This document shows, piece by piece, positions 1 to 8,129 of a stretch of DNA of 64,000 nt (position 1 is the stretch's first letter; every line of letters begins with the position of its first letter). This DNA is from Microbacterium saperdae (GTDB lineage: Bacteria > Actinomycetota > Actinomycetes > Actinomycetales > Microbacteriaceae), in the NCBI RefSeq assembly GCF_006716345.1, contig NZ_VFOX01000002.1, positions 186,001-250,000 of the forward strand. The letters are read 5' to 3'. Below the pieces are notes generated by a model. The model was given only the letters and a program-made list of their open reading frames with translations. It was not told where the DNA came from and ran no database searches. The translations under genes were made by a program, and so were the position numbers.

Positions 1-2
1 TC

Positions 3-1424
3 TCGTACCGCGGCTCCACCGACCGTGCGATCACGGCCGAGGACTTCGTCTACCAGATCAAGCGCTTCCCCGACCCGAACAAGCAGGTCGCGGCGATCAA
101 CTACTTCAACAGCGCCATCGTGGGCTTCGAGGAGTTCGCCGCCGGATTCCAGGAGATCGCTCCCGGTGACCTGGCCGCGGCGAAGGAGTACCAGGACACG
201 CACGACATCGAGGGCGTGAAGGCGCTCGACGACAAGACGCTGCAGTTCACCCTCACGCAGCCGGCCTACGACTTCCTCGGCATCCTGTCGATGGGCTTCG
301 TCTCGCCGCAGCCCGAGGAGATCGTGTCGCAGTACGTCGGCGACTCACTCGAGTACCGCCAGAACATCGCCTCGTCCGGCGCCTACGCGGTGACCGAGTA
401 CGTGCCGAACCAGAAGGTGGTGCTCGAGAAGGATCCCGAGTACGACGGCAGCACCGATCCCCGCCACAACTTCGTCGACAGGATCGTCGTCGACACCACC
501 GCCGACTCCGCAGCGACCGCGCTGCAGCGCATCGAGACCGGAGACGCGGACCTCGCACTGAACGTCGACATCCCGCCGATCTCGACGATCCAGCAGTACG
601 TGTCGCAGAAGAGTCCGTACATCTTCTCGTCGCCGTCCGGCTCGCTGAGCTCGATCGGCTTCAACTTCCGTGAGCCGCAGAGCCCCGGCCAGGAGGCCAT
701 CCAGGACATCCGTGTCCGCCAGGCGATCGCCTACGCGGTGAACAAGGAGAACCTGGTGCAGAACCGTGGCGGTGAGGCGACGGGCAGCCCCAGCGGCCAG
801 ATCATCACCAGCACGCTGCTGGGATACGAGAAGTTCGACCCGTACGCCACCGAGGGAAGCCGCGGAGACGTCGACAAGGCCAAGGAGCTGCTCACCGAGG
901 CCGGATACCCCGACGGTGTCACGCTGAACGTCGCGTACCGCACCAACGAGGATGCCGAGAAGGAGGCGACCACGCTGCAGGAGGATCTCGCCGCCGCGGG
1001 GATCACGCTGAACCTGCTGCCGGTCCCGCCCGCCGACTTCCACGCGTTCCTCCAGGACGATTCCCGCTCCGCGCAGTGGGACATCATCGCGAACCTGGTC
1101 TACGCGCCGGACTGGCAGGGCGACTCGACCCGCATGATCCTCGGCGGCTGGCTGAACTCGGACGCTGCACCCTGCGGCGCCGGCAACGTGTACGGCATCT
1201 GCTACGACAATCCGGAGCTCAACGCGCTCGCCTCCGAAGCCTTCGCCTCGGAGGACCCGGGTCCCATCTGGGCCGAGGCCGACAAGGTGGCATCGACCGA
1301 TCTCGCCTGGGTGCCGGTGTACGAGCGCAACCGCATCGTCATCGTGAGCGACGACGTGACCTACTTCCAGTGGTCCAACCTCGCCACGGGCGCCGACCCG
1401 ACAGGTCTCGCCGTCCGGCAGTGA
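3..1424 (+). CDS. ABC transporter substrate-binding protein, family 5 (peptide type), 5' end outside window
   Basis: This is the extracellular solute-binding subunit of a dipeptide/oligopeptide ABC importer. The reading frame is open from the first bases of the window, so the signal peptide and start lie upstream; 473 residues are visible. Family-5 features are the early TAEDFVYQIKRF block, a central region ending in DIRVRQAIAYAVNKE (the RxAi.yAidre signature), a KAKELLTEAGYPDG block and a C-terminal region rich in Trp, Tyr and Asp. It is followed by an ATPase gene and two permease genes on the same strand. The exact substrate cannot be read from sequence; peptides, nickel or sugars are all carried by this family. 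Confidence 0.9.
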   Translation, partial: SYRGSTDRAITAEDFVYQIKRFPDPNKQVAAINYFNSAIVGFEEFAAGFQEIAPGDLAAAKEYQDTHDIEGVKALDDKTLQFTLTQPAYDFLGILSMGFVSPQPEEIVSQYVGDSLEYRQNIASSGAYAVTEYVPNQKVVLEKDPEYDGSTDPRHNFVDRIVVDTTADSAATALQRIETGDADLALNVDIPPISTIQQYVSQKSPYIFSSPSGSLSSIGFNFREPQSPGQEAIQDIRVRQAIAYAVNKENLVQNRGGEATGSPSGQIITSTLLGYEKFDPYATEGSRGDVDKAKELLTEAGYPDGVTLNVAYRTNEDAEKEATTLQEDLAAAGITLNLLPVPPADFHAFLQDDSRSAQWDIIANLVYAPDWQGDSTRMILGGWLNSDAAPCGAGNVYGICYDNPELNALASEAFASEDPGPIWAEADKVASTDLAWVPVYERNRIVIVSDDVTYFQWSNLATGADPTGLAVRQ

Positions 1425-1426
1425 CC

Positions 1427-1462
1427 GAGAGGGGCGGCGGCCTGCACACCGCCGCCCCTCTC
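1427..1462 (+). terminator. Strong intercistronic hairpin after the binding-protein gene
   Basis: A perfect 14-bp inverted repeat (GAGAGGGGCGGCGG and its complement) flanks an 8-nt loop, three bases after the stop codon. No T-run follows, and the downstream ATPase gene has its own Shine-Dalgarno-like AAAGGGAA. It therefore reads best as a partial terminator or mRNA-stabilising structure that lets the binding protein be made in excess over the membrane components. Confidence 0.7.
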
Positions 1463-1488
1463 CCCCCTCCGTTCCGAAAGGGAATCCC

Positions 1489-3116
1489 ATGAGCGTGTTC
1501 GAACTCGACGACCTCCGTGTCGGCTTCACGGCAGGACGAGCCGTCACCGAGGTCGTCCACGGCGTCTCCCTCGCGGTGGACCAGGGTCGCACCCTCGCGA
1601 TCGTCGGAGAGTCGGGCTCGGGCAAGTCGGTCTCCTTGCTCGCTGCGACCGGTCTGCTCTCTCCCCGGGCACGGGTCAGCGGCAGTGCACGATACGCCGG
1701 ACGCGAGCTCGTCGGGCTGGCGGATCCGCAGCTGCGCACGGTGCGCGGACGCGACATCGGGTTCGTGTTCCAGGAGCCTTTGACGAGCCTGCATCCGCTC
1801 AAGAGCATCGGGGCGCAGGTCGCCGAGGCGATCTCCTCCCACGAGCGGATCTCCTCTCGTGTCCTTCGCGATCGCGTCGTGGAGCTGCTCGAAGAGGTCG
1901 GCATCCGCGATGCGGCTTCACGGCTCGACGACCCTCCAGCCCTGTTCTCGGGCGGTCAACGTCAGCGCATCGGCATCGCCTCGGCGATCGCGTTGCGCCC
2001 TGGTCTGCTGATCGCGGATGAACCCACCACGGCGCTGGATGTCACGATGCAGGCGTCCATCCTCGAATTGCTCGGCCGCCTGCAGCGCGAGCACGGCACG
2101 GCGATCGTGTTCGTCAGCCACGACCTCGCCGTGGTCTCCGATTTCGCGGACGATGTGGTCGTGATGCGCGACGGCCACGTCGTGGAGTCCGGTCGCCTCG
2201 CCGACGTGCTCGACGCGCCGGCGCATCCCTACACGGCTGAACTGCTCGCCGCAGCGGAGCACCGGTTGCCGGTCGCGCCTCCATCCGGCGCGATCACGGA
2301 CGAGCCGATCGCCGAGCTCCGCGCCGTGAGCCAGACGTATGTGTCCCGCGTGCGGGGGAGGAAGCGCTCCCGACCGGTGCTGCACGACATCGACCTCCCC
2401 GTGCGCACCGGCGAGATCCTCGGGTTGGTCGGCGAGTCCGGATCCGGGAAGTCGACGATCGGCCGCACTCTCGCGGGCGTCGTGCGCATCGACGGCGGCG
2501 AGGTCCGTGTCGCGGATGAGGCCGTCAACACACCGGGGCGCGGGCGCCTGCCGCTCACGCTCGCGCAGCGCGCGCGTGTGTGCAGACGATCTTCCAGGAC
2601 CCGCTGGGCAGCCTCAACCCGCGGCACCGCATCACCGACATCCTCGCCGAGCCCCTGCGCGTGCACCGGCGGGTGACGGCGGATGGCATCAGGGCCGCAG
2701 TGGATGACCTGCTCGACGCCGTGCGCCTCCCCCGCACCTTCGCGAACCGGTACCCGGCGCAGCTCTCGGGCGGTCAGCGGCAGCGGGTGGCGATCGCCCG
2801 GGCGCTCGCCCTGAATCCCTCGCTGCTCGTCGCCGACGAACCCGTGTCAGCGCTCGACGTCACGACCCAGCGCCAGATCGTCGAACTGCTGCGCGACCTG
2901 CGCCTCACCCGCGGCGTCAGCATCCTGTTCATCTCCCATGATCTCGGCATCGTCGCCGAGCTGTGCGACCGCGTGGTCGTGCTCTCCGAGGGGCGCATCG
3001 TCGAGACCGGCGACACGGCCGAGGTGTTCCAGAATCCCCAGCACGAGTACACGCGTGCGCTGATCGCCGCGATCCCCGGACGCGGGATCATCGACCCCTC
3101 CGAGGTGTCCGCATGA
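1489..3116 (+). pseudogene. Fused two-domain ABC transporter ATPase (DppD-DppF type), interrupted by a frameshift
   Basis: The gene should encode one protein of about 541 residues with two ATPase halves energising the peptide importer. The N-terminal half is intact: Walker A GESGSGKS near residues 40-47, an FSGGQRQR signature, and the DEPTTALD Walker B region. The second half begins with another GESGSGKS Walker A. The frame then breaks in the alternating CG/GT run at about 2571-2581, and the original frame stops at 2674-2676. The rest (VQTIFQDPLGSLNP, SGGQRQRVAIA, DEPVSALD) continues in another frame to 3116. Removing one GT pair restores a smooth ARVQTIFQDP junction. It could be a real slippage mutation, a phase-variable tract or a sequencing error. 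A Shine-Dalgarno-like AAAGGGAA precedes the ATG. Confidence 0.85.
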
Positions 3117-4075
3117 GTCTTCGCATCACCGTCGACCCCGCGCACGCCGGGGAGCACGGCGCCGTATCGCCCGCGACCGAGGGGCCGTGGCGCAGCTTCG
3201 CCCGCGCCCTCGCGAAGGAGCGGCTCGTGATCGCCGGAGCCTCGATCGTCGGCGTGGTCGTACTGCTCGCGCTGCTCGCCCCGGTCTTCGTGGCCATCAC
3301 AGGGCACGGGCCGACCGATCAGTTCCGCGACCAGGCCGTCGACGGCTTCGGCATCCCGGTCGGTCCGAACTCCTCGTTCTGGTTCGGTGCCGACGGGTCG
3401 GGCCGTGACGTGTTCATCCGCGCCGTGACCGGCGCCCAGGTGTCGCTCGCGGTCGGCATCCCCGCCACGACGCTGGCACTGCTGGTCGGCACGACGCTGG
3501 GCCTGATCGCCGGGTACTTCGGCGGCCGTGCGGATGCCGTGATCTCGCTGCTCATCGACGTGACGCTCTCGTTCCCGTTCCTGGTGACCGCCCTCTGCCT
3601 CGTGATCCTGAATCGCGGCGAGAACGGCCAGCCGATCGTCCCGCCGGTCACGGTCGTCGTGGTCGTGATCGCCCTGTTCTCGTGGACGTTCTTCGCCCGC
3701 ATCGTGCGCGGACAGGTCATCGAACTCCGGCGGCGGCCCTTCGTCGAGGCGGCCGAGGCCGTCGGTGCATCCCGCGCCCGCATCATCCGCCGGGAGATCA
3801 TCCCGAACGTGCTGCCCATCGCGATCGTCTACTGGGGCGTGCAGCTGCCGCTGAACATCGTGGGTGAGGCGACGCTCTCGTTCCTCGGAGTCGGAGTGGT
3901 CCCGCCGACTCCGAGCTGGGGCAACATGATCGCCGACGCCCAGGCATCCGCCCTGTTCCAGAGCCAGCCCTGGATGCTGCTCGGCCCCGGACTCTTCCTC
4001 ATCGTCACGGTGCTCGGATTCAACCTGCTCAGCTCGGGGCTCCAGAACGCCCTCGATCCCGCTCGGAGTCGCTGA
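3113..4075 (+). CDS. Peptide-type ABC transporter permease, DppC/OppC family
   Basis: This is an inner-membrane channel subunit of the peptide importer, 320 residues. The ATG overlaps the ATPase stop (ATGA), so translation is probably coupled. An N-terminal hydrophobic segment (IAGASIVGVVVLLALLAPVF, about residues 38-57) precedes a periplasmic stretch containing FGADGSGRDVFIR, typical of the DppC side. The permease coupling motif EAAEAVGASRARIIRREIIPN sits near residues 205-225, followed by GEATLSFLGVGVVPPTPSWGNM, another DppC hallmark. Gene order here is binding protein, ATPase, DppC-like, DppB-like, the reverse of the usual B-C order. Confidence 0.93.
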   Translation: MSLRITVDPAHAGEHGAVSPATEGPWRSFARALAKERLVIAGASIVGVVVLLALLAPVFVAITGHGPTDQFRDQAVDGFGIPVGPNSSFWFGADGSGRDVFIRAVTGAQVSLAVGIPATTLALLVGTTLGLIAGYFGGRADAVISLLIDVTLSFPFLVTALCLVILNRGENGQPIVPPVTVVVVVIALFSWTFFARIVRGQVIELRRRPFVEAAEAVGASRARIIRREIIPNVLPIAIVYWGVQLPLNIVGEATLSFLGVGVVPPTPSWGNMIADAQASALFQSQPWMLLGPGLFLIVTVLGFNLLSSGLQNALDPARSR

Positions 4076-4080
4076 CCGCC

Positions 4081-5073
4081 ATGCTCCAGACCTTCTCCCG
4101 CACGGGCCGCGCCCTGCTGACGCTCGTCGCCGTGTTCGTGCTCACGTTCCTGCTCACCCGGCTCGCCTACCGCAACCCGGCCCTCACGCTCGCTCCCCGC
4201 AACGCCTCGCCCGACACGGTCGCGGCGATCTCCGCCCAGTACCACCTCGACGAACCGTGGTTCGTACAGCTCTGGTACTACCTCGTGCGCGGGCCGGAGA
4301 TCCAGGGCACCCCGACCGGGCTCGTGAACTGGCCACCGTCGCTCGGCCACTCGTTCGTGCAGTCGCGACCCGTCACCGACCTGATCCTCGAGAAGCTCCC
4401 GGTCACGGCATCGCTCGCGATCGGAGCGCTCGTGCTGTGGGTGCTGCTGTCGTTGCTGCTGGGGGTGCTCGCGGCGCGGCGGCCCGGTCGCCTGTTCGAT
4501 GCCGTCACCTCGGTCGGGGCCTTCATCGGCCTGTCGATCCCGACCTTCCTCGGCGGGGTCCTGCTGTTGTACGTGCTGTACTACCAGCTGTCGCTCGCCG
4601 GTATCCGGATCTTCCCCGGCGGCGGCTACGTGCCCCTCACGGAGAACCCCTGGGAGTGGGCGCGGCACCTCGCCCTGCCCTGGCTCACCCTGCTGATCGT
4701 CGAGGTCGCCACCTTCCAGCGCGTGGTGCGCTCGAGCATGCTCGAAGTGCTGGGCGCCGACTACATCCGCACCGCCCGGGCCAAGGGCGTGCCCGAACGG
4801 CGGGTGCTGTTCGACCACGGCCTGCGCGCGGCGCTCAACCCCGTGATCACGCTCGGCGGCCTGGAGTTCGCCGCGATCCTCGGCGGAGCGATCGTCACCG
4901 AGACGATCTTCGGGCTCGACGGCATCGGCCGGGCCGCGTACACGGCGGCGGTCTCGGGCGACTTCCCCGTGATCGTGGGGATCACGCTCTTCAGCGCGGT
5001 GGTGTTCGTGGGGGTGAACCTGATCGTGGACCTGATCACCCGGCTCCGGGATCCCTACGGCGCGACGGTCTGA
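4081..5073 (+). CDS. Peptide-type ABC transporter permease, DppB/OppB family
   Basis: This second membrane subunit (330 residues) pairs with the preceding permease. The N-terminus is one hydrophobic helix (residues 11-28, ALLTLVAVFVLTFLLTRLAY), as in DppB proteins. A soluble loop follows, then about five further membrane segments. The cytoplasmic EAA-type loop reads DYIRTARAKGVPERRVLFDHGLR, with the conserved arrangement that docks on the ATPase. The C-terminal IVTETIFGLDGIGR block is also characteristic. It starts five bases after the previous stop and ends the operon; no obvious terminator follows. Confidence 0.93.
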   Translation: MLQTFSRTGRALLTLVAVFVLTFLLTRLAYRNPALTLAPRNASPDTVAAISAQYHLDEPWFVQLWYYLVRGPEIQGTPTGLVNWPPSLGHSFVQSRPVTDLILEKLPVTASLAIGALVLWVLLSLLLGVLAARRPGRLFDAVTSVGAFIGLSIPTFLGGVLLLYVLYYQLSLAGIRIFPGGGYVPLTENPWEWARHLALPWLTLLIVEVATFQRVVRSSMLEVLGADYIRTARAKGVPERRVLFDHGLRAALNPVITLGGLEFAAILGGAIVTETIFGLDGIGRAAYTAAVSGDFPVIVGITLFSAVVFVGVNLIVDLITRLRDPYGATV

Positions 5074-5111
5074 GGCCCGTCGCCTGATGGATCTCGATTT
5101 TCGGGAATAGG

Positions 5112-5141
5112 TTGCGGTAGATAGAACGTTCGGTCTACTAT
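5112..5141 (+). promoter_or_regulatory. Promoter with TetR-like operator in its spacer
   Basis: A -35-like TTGCGG (5112-5117) and a -10-like TACTAT (5136-5141) are 18 bases apart. The spacer holds an imperfect palindrome, TAGAACGTTCGGTCTA (5122-5137), with 12 of 16 positions symmetric. The half-sites AGAACG and CGGTCT resemble those of many TetR-family repressors. A repressor bound here would block the polymerase directly. No tetR gene is adjacent, so the regulator would act from elsewhere. Confidence 0.55.
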
Positions 5142-5200
5142 CAGTGCAACGCACTCCCCCTCGGGGCACATCGCCCGGGTCGAACAGAGAGAAGAAGATC

Positions 5201-6037
5201 ATGAGCACCACCGCCAAGACCCCCATCGTCCTCATCCACGGACTCTGGATGACCCCCACCAGCTGGGACACCTGGGCCGAGCGCTTCCGCGCCCAGGGCC
5301 ATGAGGTCATCGTCCCGGGCTGGCCCGGCATCGACGACCGCACCGTCGCCGACATCCGCCGCGATCCCTCCGCACTCAAGGGCATCGGCCTGAAGCAGAT
5401 CACCGATCACTACGAGCGCATCATCCGCGCCCTCCCCGTGAAGCCGATCATCATGGGCCACTCCTTCGGTGGCGTCATCACGCAGATGCTCGCCGACCGC
5501 GGCCTCGGTGTCGCCTACGTGGGAGTCGCCCCCGGGCAGACCGCCGGCGTCACCGCCCTCCCCCTGTCGACCCTCTGGACCGGCGCCCCGATCCTGTCGA
5601 ACCCGTTCGGCCGCAACGGCGCGAAGCCGCTGTCGAAGCGCCACTTCCACTTCACCTTCGGCAACGATCTGCCTCGCGCGGCATCCGACGCCCTGTGGGA
5701 GGAGTACGCGGTCAACTCGTACAACCGGGTCTTCTTCGAAGGCGTCACATCGGTGCTCGACGAGAAGGGTGGCGTGACACACGTCGACTACGCCCGCACG
5801 GACCGCGCCCCGCTGCTGTTGATCGCCGGCGAGATCGACCACGTCGTGCCGCCGACCATCGTGCGCGCGATCGAGAAGAAGTACCGCTCGTCCGGCAGCC
5901 CCGCCATCGTCGAACGCAAGGAATACGCCGGCCGCACCCACCGCCTCGTCAGCCAGGACGGCTGGGAGCAGATCGCCGACGACGCCCTCGGCTGGGCCGT
6001 CTCGCACGCCACGGCATCCGCCACTCCCGCGGCCTGA
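5201..6037 (+). CDS. Alpha/beta-fold hydrolase
   Basis: This is a 278-residue predicted cytoplasmic serine hydrolase. The oxyanion-side HG motif appears near residue 13 (VLIHGLW), the nucleophile elbow is GHSFGG with Ser88, and the C-terminal histidine is in GRTHRL (about 247). The acid is probably the Asp of GEIDHVVP. The start at 5201 is preceded by AGAGAGAAGAAG; an upstream in-frame ATG would add residues without homology character. It stands alone behind an operator-containing promoter, which suggests induction by a small molecule. Epoxide-hydrolase, lipase or haloperoxidase-like activities are all possible; the substrate is unknown. Confidence 0.88.
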   Translation: MSTTAKTPIVLIHGLWMTPTSWDTWAERFRAQGHEVIVPGWPGIDDRTVADIRRDPSALKGIGLKQITDHYERIIRALPVKPIIMGHSFGGVITQMLADRGLGVAYVGVAPGQTAGVTALPLSTLWTGAPILSNPFGRNGAKPLSKRHFHFTFGNDLPRAASDALWEEYAVNSYNRVFFEGVTSVLDEKGGVTHVDYARTDRAPLLLIAGEIDHVVPPTIVRAIEKKYRSSGSPAIVERKEYAGRTHRLVSQDGWEQIADDALGWAVSHATASATPAA

Positions 6038-6081
6038 TGCGCGGTGGCGGTCGGGGCGCGGGTTCGGGCACACGACCAACG

Positions 6082-6150
6082 TGAAGGAGATCTCACGATA
6101 TGCAGGAGCGGATGCGGTATTCGCTCCTGCATATCGTGAGATCTCCTTCA
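6082..6150. repeat. Perfect 29-bp palindrome (intergenic inverted repeat, copy 1)
   Basis: Bases 6082-6110 are exactly complementary to 6122-6150, leaving an 11-nt centre. The arms begin TGAAGGAGATCTCACG. There is no T-run, and the structure is far longer than a normal terminator. It sits between the convergent hydrolase and DUF559 genes, 20 bases beyond the DUF559 stop. A diverged copy of the same arm (24 of 29 positions) occurs at 7115-7143 on the other side of the DUF559 gene. Confidence 0.9.
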
Positions 6151-6170
6151 TTGCGCGCGAGGACAGCCGG

Positions 6171-6995
6171 TCACGCGAGGTGCTTGCCCTGGGCAACCGC
6201 CTCCATGATCACGGCCTGCACGTCATGCCAACGCTCCATGACCTGCTCGTAGCTGAAACGCAAGGGGTGGTAGCCGCGCAGCAGCAGCTGCGCATCGTGC
6301 GCGATGTCGCGAGTGCGTTGCGCACCGGTGTGTGTCGCCCCGTCTATCTGGACGACCAGCCGCTCCCCGATCAGCAGATCGACCCGCCTGTCGAGGATCC
6401 ACGCCTGGGGCAGCATCCGAAGCCCCATCCATCGCAGGCGGGAGATGAAGATCGACTCCAACCCGGAGTCGGCGAACGGCCGCGCCCTCGCGAGGATTTC
6501 GCGAGCCGGCGCCGGCAGATCAAGGCAGCGGAGCCGCGGCGCGTCGACGAGCCCTTTGTTCATCGCCGACTCCCATATGACCAGCGCCGACTCGAACGGT
6601 TGGCATTGTGCGATCAAGACGAGCGCATTCACCAGTCCGTCGACCGTCGCATCCGGCGGACGCGGCATGATCGGTCTGGCCCAATGAACGACGACCTGCG
6701 ACGGCACCGCGATTCTGGCGGCATTCGGCGAGGCGGCGACATGCAGCGGGAGCTTCTCCGGCACCCACAGTCCCTCCCTCTCCGCCGCCGTGACGCAACT
6801 GAGGACGACGCCACGCGCCACCGCTCCGACGACCTGCGGGTCGGCATCCGGCAGCGCCACCCACCCCTGACGCACCGTCCGGATCTCGCCCCGCTCCTTC
6901 GAACGCCGGAGTGAATACGCGCTCACCCCGGATTCTCGAAGGGCGCTCACGCGCGCGACTCCCCCACGATGATGCAGTTCTCCGACAGGATCCAT
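6171..6995 (-). CDS. AbiEi-like/DUF559 domain protein (Vsr-like endonuclease fold)
   Basis: The protein has 274 residues. The N-terminal 75 residues (HHRGGVARVSALRESG, then QGWVALPDADP) look like the winged-helix part of AbiEi-type proteins. The C-terminal 95 residues match DUF559, a relative of very-short-patch-repair endonucleases: Glu180, Asp206 in RRVDLLIG, then VVQIDG (217-219) and a downstream THTG. These positions fit a PD-(D/E)xK nuclease core with Gln in place of one acid. The ATG at 6995 was chosen because upstream sequence has no domain character and covers the second palindrome. The role is unknown; proteins of this type are common in Microbacteriaceae and may be selfish or defence-related. 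Confidence 0.8.
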   Translation of the reverse strand: MDPVGELHHRGGVARVSALRESGVSAYSLRRSKERGEIRTVRQGWVALPDADPQVVGAVARGVVLSCVTAAEREGLWVPEKLPLHVAASPNAARIAVPSQVVVHWARPIMPRPPDATVDGLVNALVLIAQCQPFESALVIWESAMNKGLVDAPRLRCLDLPAPAREILARARPFADSGLESIFISRLRWMGLRMLPQAWILDRRVDLLIGERLVVQIDGATHTGAQRTRDIAHDAQLLLRGYHPLRFSYEQVMERWHDVQAVIMEAVAQGKHLA

Positions 6996-7114
6996 CGAAT
7001 GATGATGGCGCGACGACGAAGCGCGACGGCCCCTCGTCGCGGTGAGTGTGCAGAGGTACTTCTTCGCACTCTGACGTGCAGGCGAAGTGGCACCCGCGAC
7101 TCCCCCGCACGTTA

Positions 7115-7183
7115 TGACGGAGATCGCTCGAAATGAAGGAGCGAATTCCCCCACGCGCCCTTCATCGCCGGAGATCTCCTTCG
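7115..7183. repeat. Diverged copy of the 6082 palindrome (copy 2)
   Basis: The left arm 7115-7143 matches the left arm of copy 1 at 24 of 29 positions. The right half, about 7154-7183, is an imperfect complement containing CCTTCAT and GGAGATCTCC. It lies upstream of the DUF559 gene, so the gene is bracketed by two members of one palindrome family. Copy 1 is a perfect hairpin whereas copy 2 has decayed. Confidence 0.75.
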
Positions 7184-7225
7184 CGCCGCGAGGCTCGACC
7201 CGCGGCAACACCCACCCCGGGTACG

Positions 7226-7263
7226 CGAAAGGGGCGAGGATCCGAAGATCCTCGCCCCTTTCG
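7226..7263 (-). terminator. Terminator of the rpmB-rpmG-rpsN operon
   Basis: A 17-bp perfect stem (CGAAAGGGGCGAGGATC and its complement) with a CGAA tetraloop lies 15 bases beyond the rpsN stop. The stem ends in short A or T runs on both strands, so it could work in both directions. Confidence 0.85.
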
Positions 7264-7278
7264 ACTGTCTGCTGAGAC

Positions 7279-7584
7279 TTACCAGCTGGACTTGGTCACG
7301 CCGGGCAGCTCGCCACGGTGTGCCATGTCACGGAAGCGGACACGCGAGATGCCGAACTTCGTGAGGACACCGCGGGGGCGGCCGTCGATGACGTCGCGCG
7401 AACGCACGCGAGCCGGCGACGCGTTGCGCGGCAGCTTCTGCAGGCCGACACGTGCGGCCTCGCGGGCCTCGTCGGTGGCGTTCGGGTCGACCAGGGTCTT
7501 CTTCAGCTCTGCGCGACGCTCTGCGTAACGCTCGACGATGACCTTGCGCTGCTCGTTGCGAGCGATCTTGCTCTTCTTAGCCAT
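7279..7584 (-). CDS. rpsN: 30S ribosomal protein S14, zinc-independent form
   Basis: S14 has 101 residues and begins [13 protein letters not shown]. It carries the family signature [26 protein letters not shown] near the C-terminus. It has no CxxC pairs, so it is the cysteine-free (C-minus) form, longer than the zinc-ribbon type. It is the last gene of the minus-strand trio rpmB-rpmG-rpsN, separated from rpmG by three bases. In many actinobacteria such paralogues replace the zinc forms under zinc limitation; in Microbacteriaceae they may be the only copies. Confidence 0.97.
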   Translation of the reverse strand: MAKKSKIARNEQRKVIVERYAERRAELKKTLVDPNATDEAREAARVGLQKLPRNASPARVRSRDVIDGRPRGVLTKFGISRVRFRDMAHRGELPGVTKSSW

Positions 7585-7587
7585 TGA

Positions 7588-7758
7588 TCAACGCTCCTCT
7601 CGGAATTCGACGTGCTGACGGATGACCGGGTCGTACTTCTTGAGCACGAGGCGGTCGGGGGTGTTGCGGCGGTTCTTCTTGGTCACGTACGTGTATCCCG
7701 TACCTGCCGTGGAACGCAGCTTGATGATCGGACGTACGTCCTGAGCCTTCTTCGCCAT
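7588..7758 (-). CDS. rpmG: 50S ribosomal protein L33, zinc-independent form
   Basis: A 56-residue protein begins [20 protein letters not shown] and continues [16 protein letters not shown], the L33 core. The two CxxC pairs of zinc-type L33 are absent. Its ATG shares one base with the TAA stop of rpmB (TAATG), and it ends three bases before rpsN, so the three genes are tightly coupled. A Shine-Dalgarno-like stretch lies inside the end of rpmB. Confidence 0.96.
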   Translation of the reverse strand: MAKKAQDVRPIIKLRSTAGTGYTYVTKKNRRNTPDRLVLKKYDPVIRQHVEFREER

Positions 7759-7994
7759 TAGAGCTTCACACCCTTCGCGAGGAGGTCCTTGACCACGTTC
7801 TCGATACCGCGGACGTCGATCGTCTTGATGCCCTTGGCGGACACGTTGATCGTGATCTTACGACCGAGCGACGGCACGAAATAGGTCTTCTTCTGCACGT
7901 TCGGGTCGAAGCGGCGCTTCGTCCGGCGGTGCGAGTGCGAGACGTTGTGACCGAAACCGGGAACAGCTCCGGTCACCTGGCACACTGCTGCCAT
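7758..7994 (-). CDS. rpmB: 50S ribosomal protein L28, zinc-independent form
   Basis: The 78-residue protein begins [21 protein letters not shown], followed by [14 protein letters not shown], the L28 signature region. Only one of the zinc-ligand cysteines remains (Cys5); its partner is Thr8. The ATG at 7994 is preceded on the minus strand by AGAAGGAGT, an excellent ribosome-binding site. The gene leads the rpmB-rpmG-rpsN operon. No sequence resembling the Zur box at 15836 lies in its leader. Confidence 0.97.
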   Translation of the reverse strand: MAAVCQVTGAVPGFGHNVSHSHRRTKRRFDPNVQKKTYFVPSLGRKITINVSAKGIKTIDVRGIENVVKDLLAKGVKL

Positions 7995-8015
7995 GATGGT
8001 GACTCCTTCTATACC

Positions 8016-8035
8016 GTGAGGCCGGACGGCCTCAC
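8016..8035 (-). promoter_or_regulatory. Hairpin in the rpmB 5' leader
   Basis: A perfect 8-bp stem (GTGAGGCC and its complement) with a 4-nt loop ends just before the rpmB ribosome-binding site. Its place suggests control of rpmB translation, possibly autogenous, or a leader stabilising element. It is not followed by a T-run. Confidence 0.5.
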
Positions 8036-8099
8036 CCAAGATCCCTTGTCTGCGTGCCACAGCCCCCTCGACAAGCGCGAGGACCCGACAGCACACGAA

Positions 8100-8121
8100 C
8101 TGCGCACAGGAGTGTGCGCAG
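8100..8121 (-). terminator. Hairpin downstream of the glycosylase gene
   Basis: A perfect 9-bp stem (CTGCGCACA and its complement) with loop GGAG lies nine bases past the mpg stop. A 10-bp segment of it (8117-8126) is also complementary to 8045-8054, so two alternative pairings are possible in the transcript running towards rpmB. No T-run is present. Confidence 0.5.
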
Positions 8122-8129
8122 ACAAGGAG

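Noticed and set aside
6171-7211. Longer DUF559 reading frame starting near 7211
   Set aside because: The extra 72 codons run through the second palindrome and have no domain character; the ATG at 6995 fits better.
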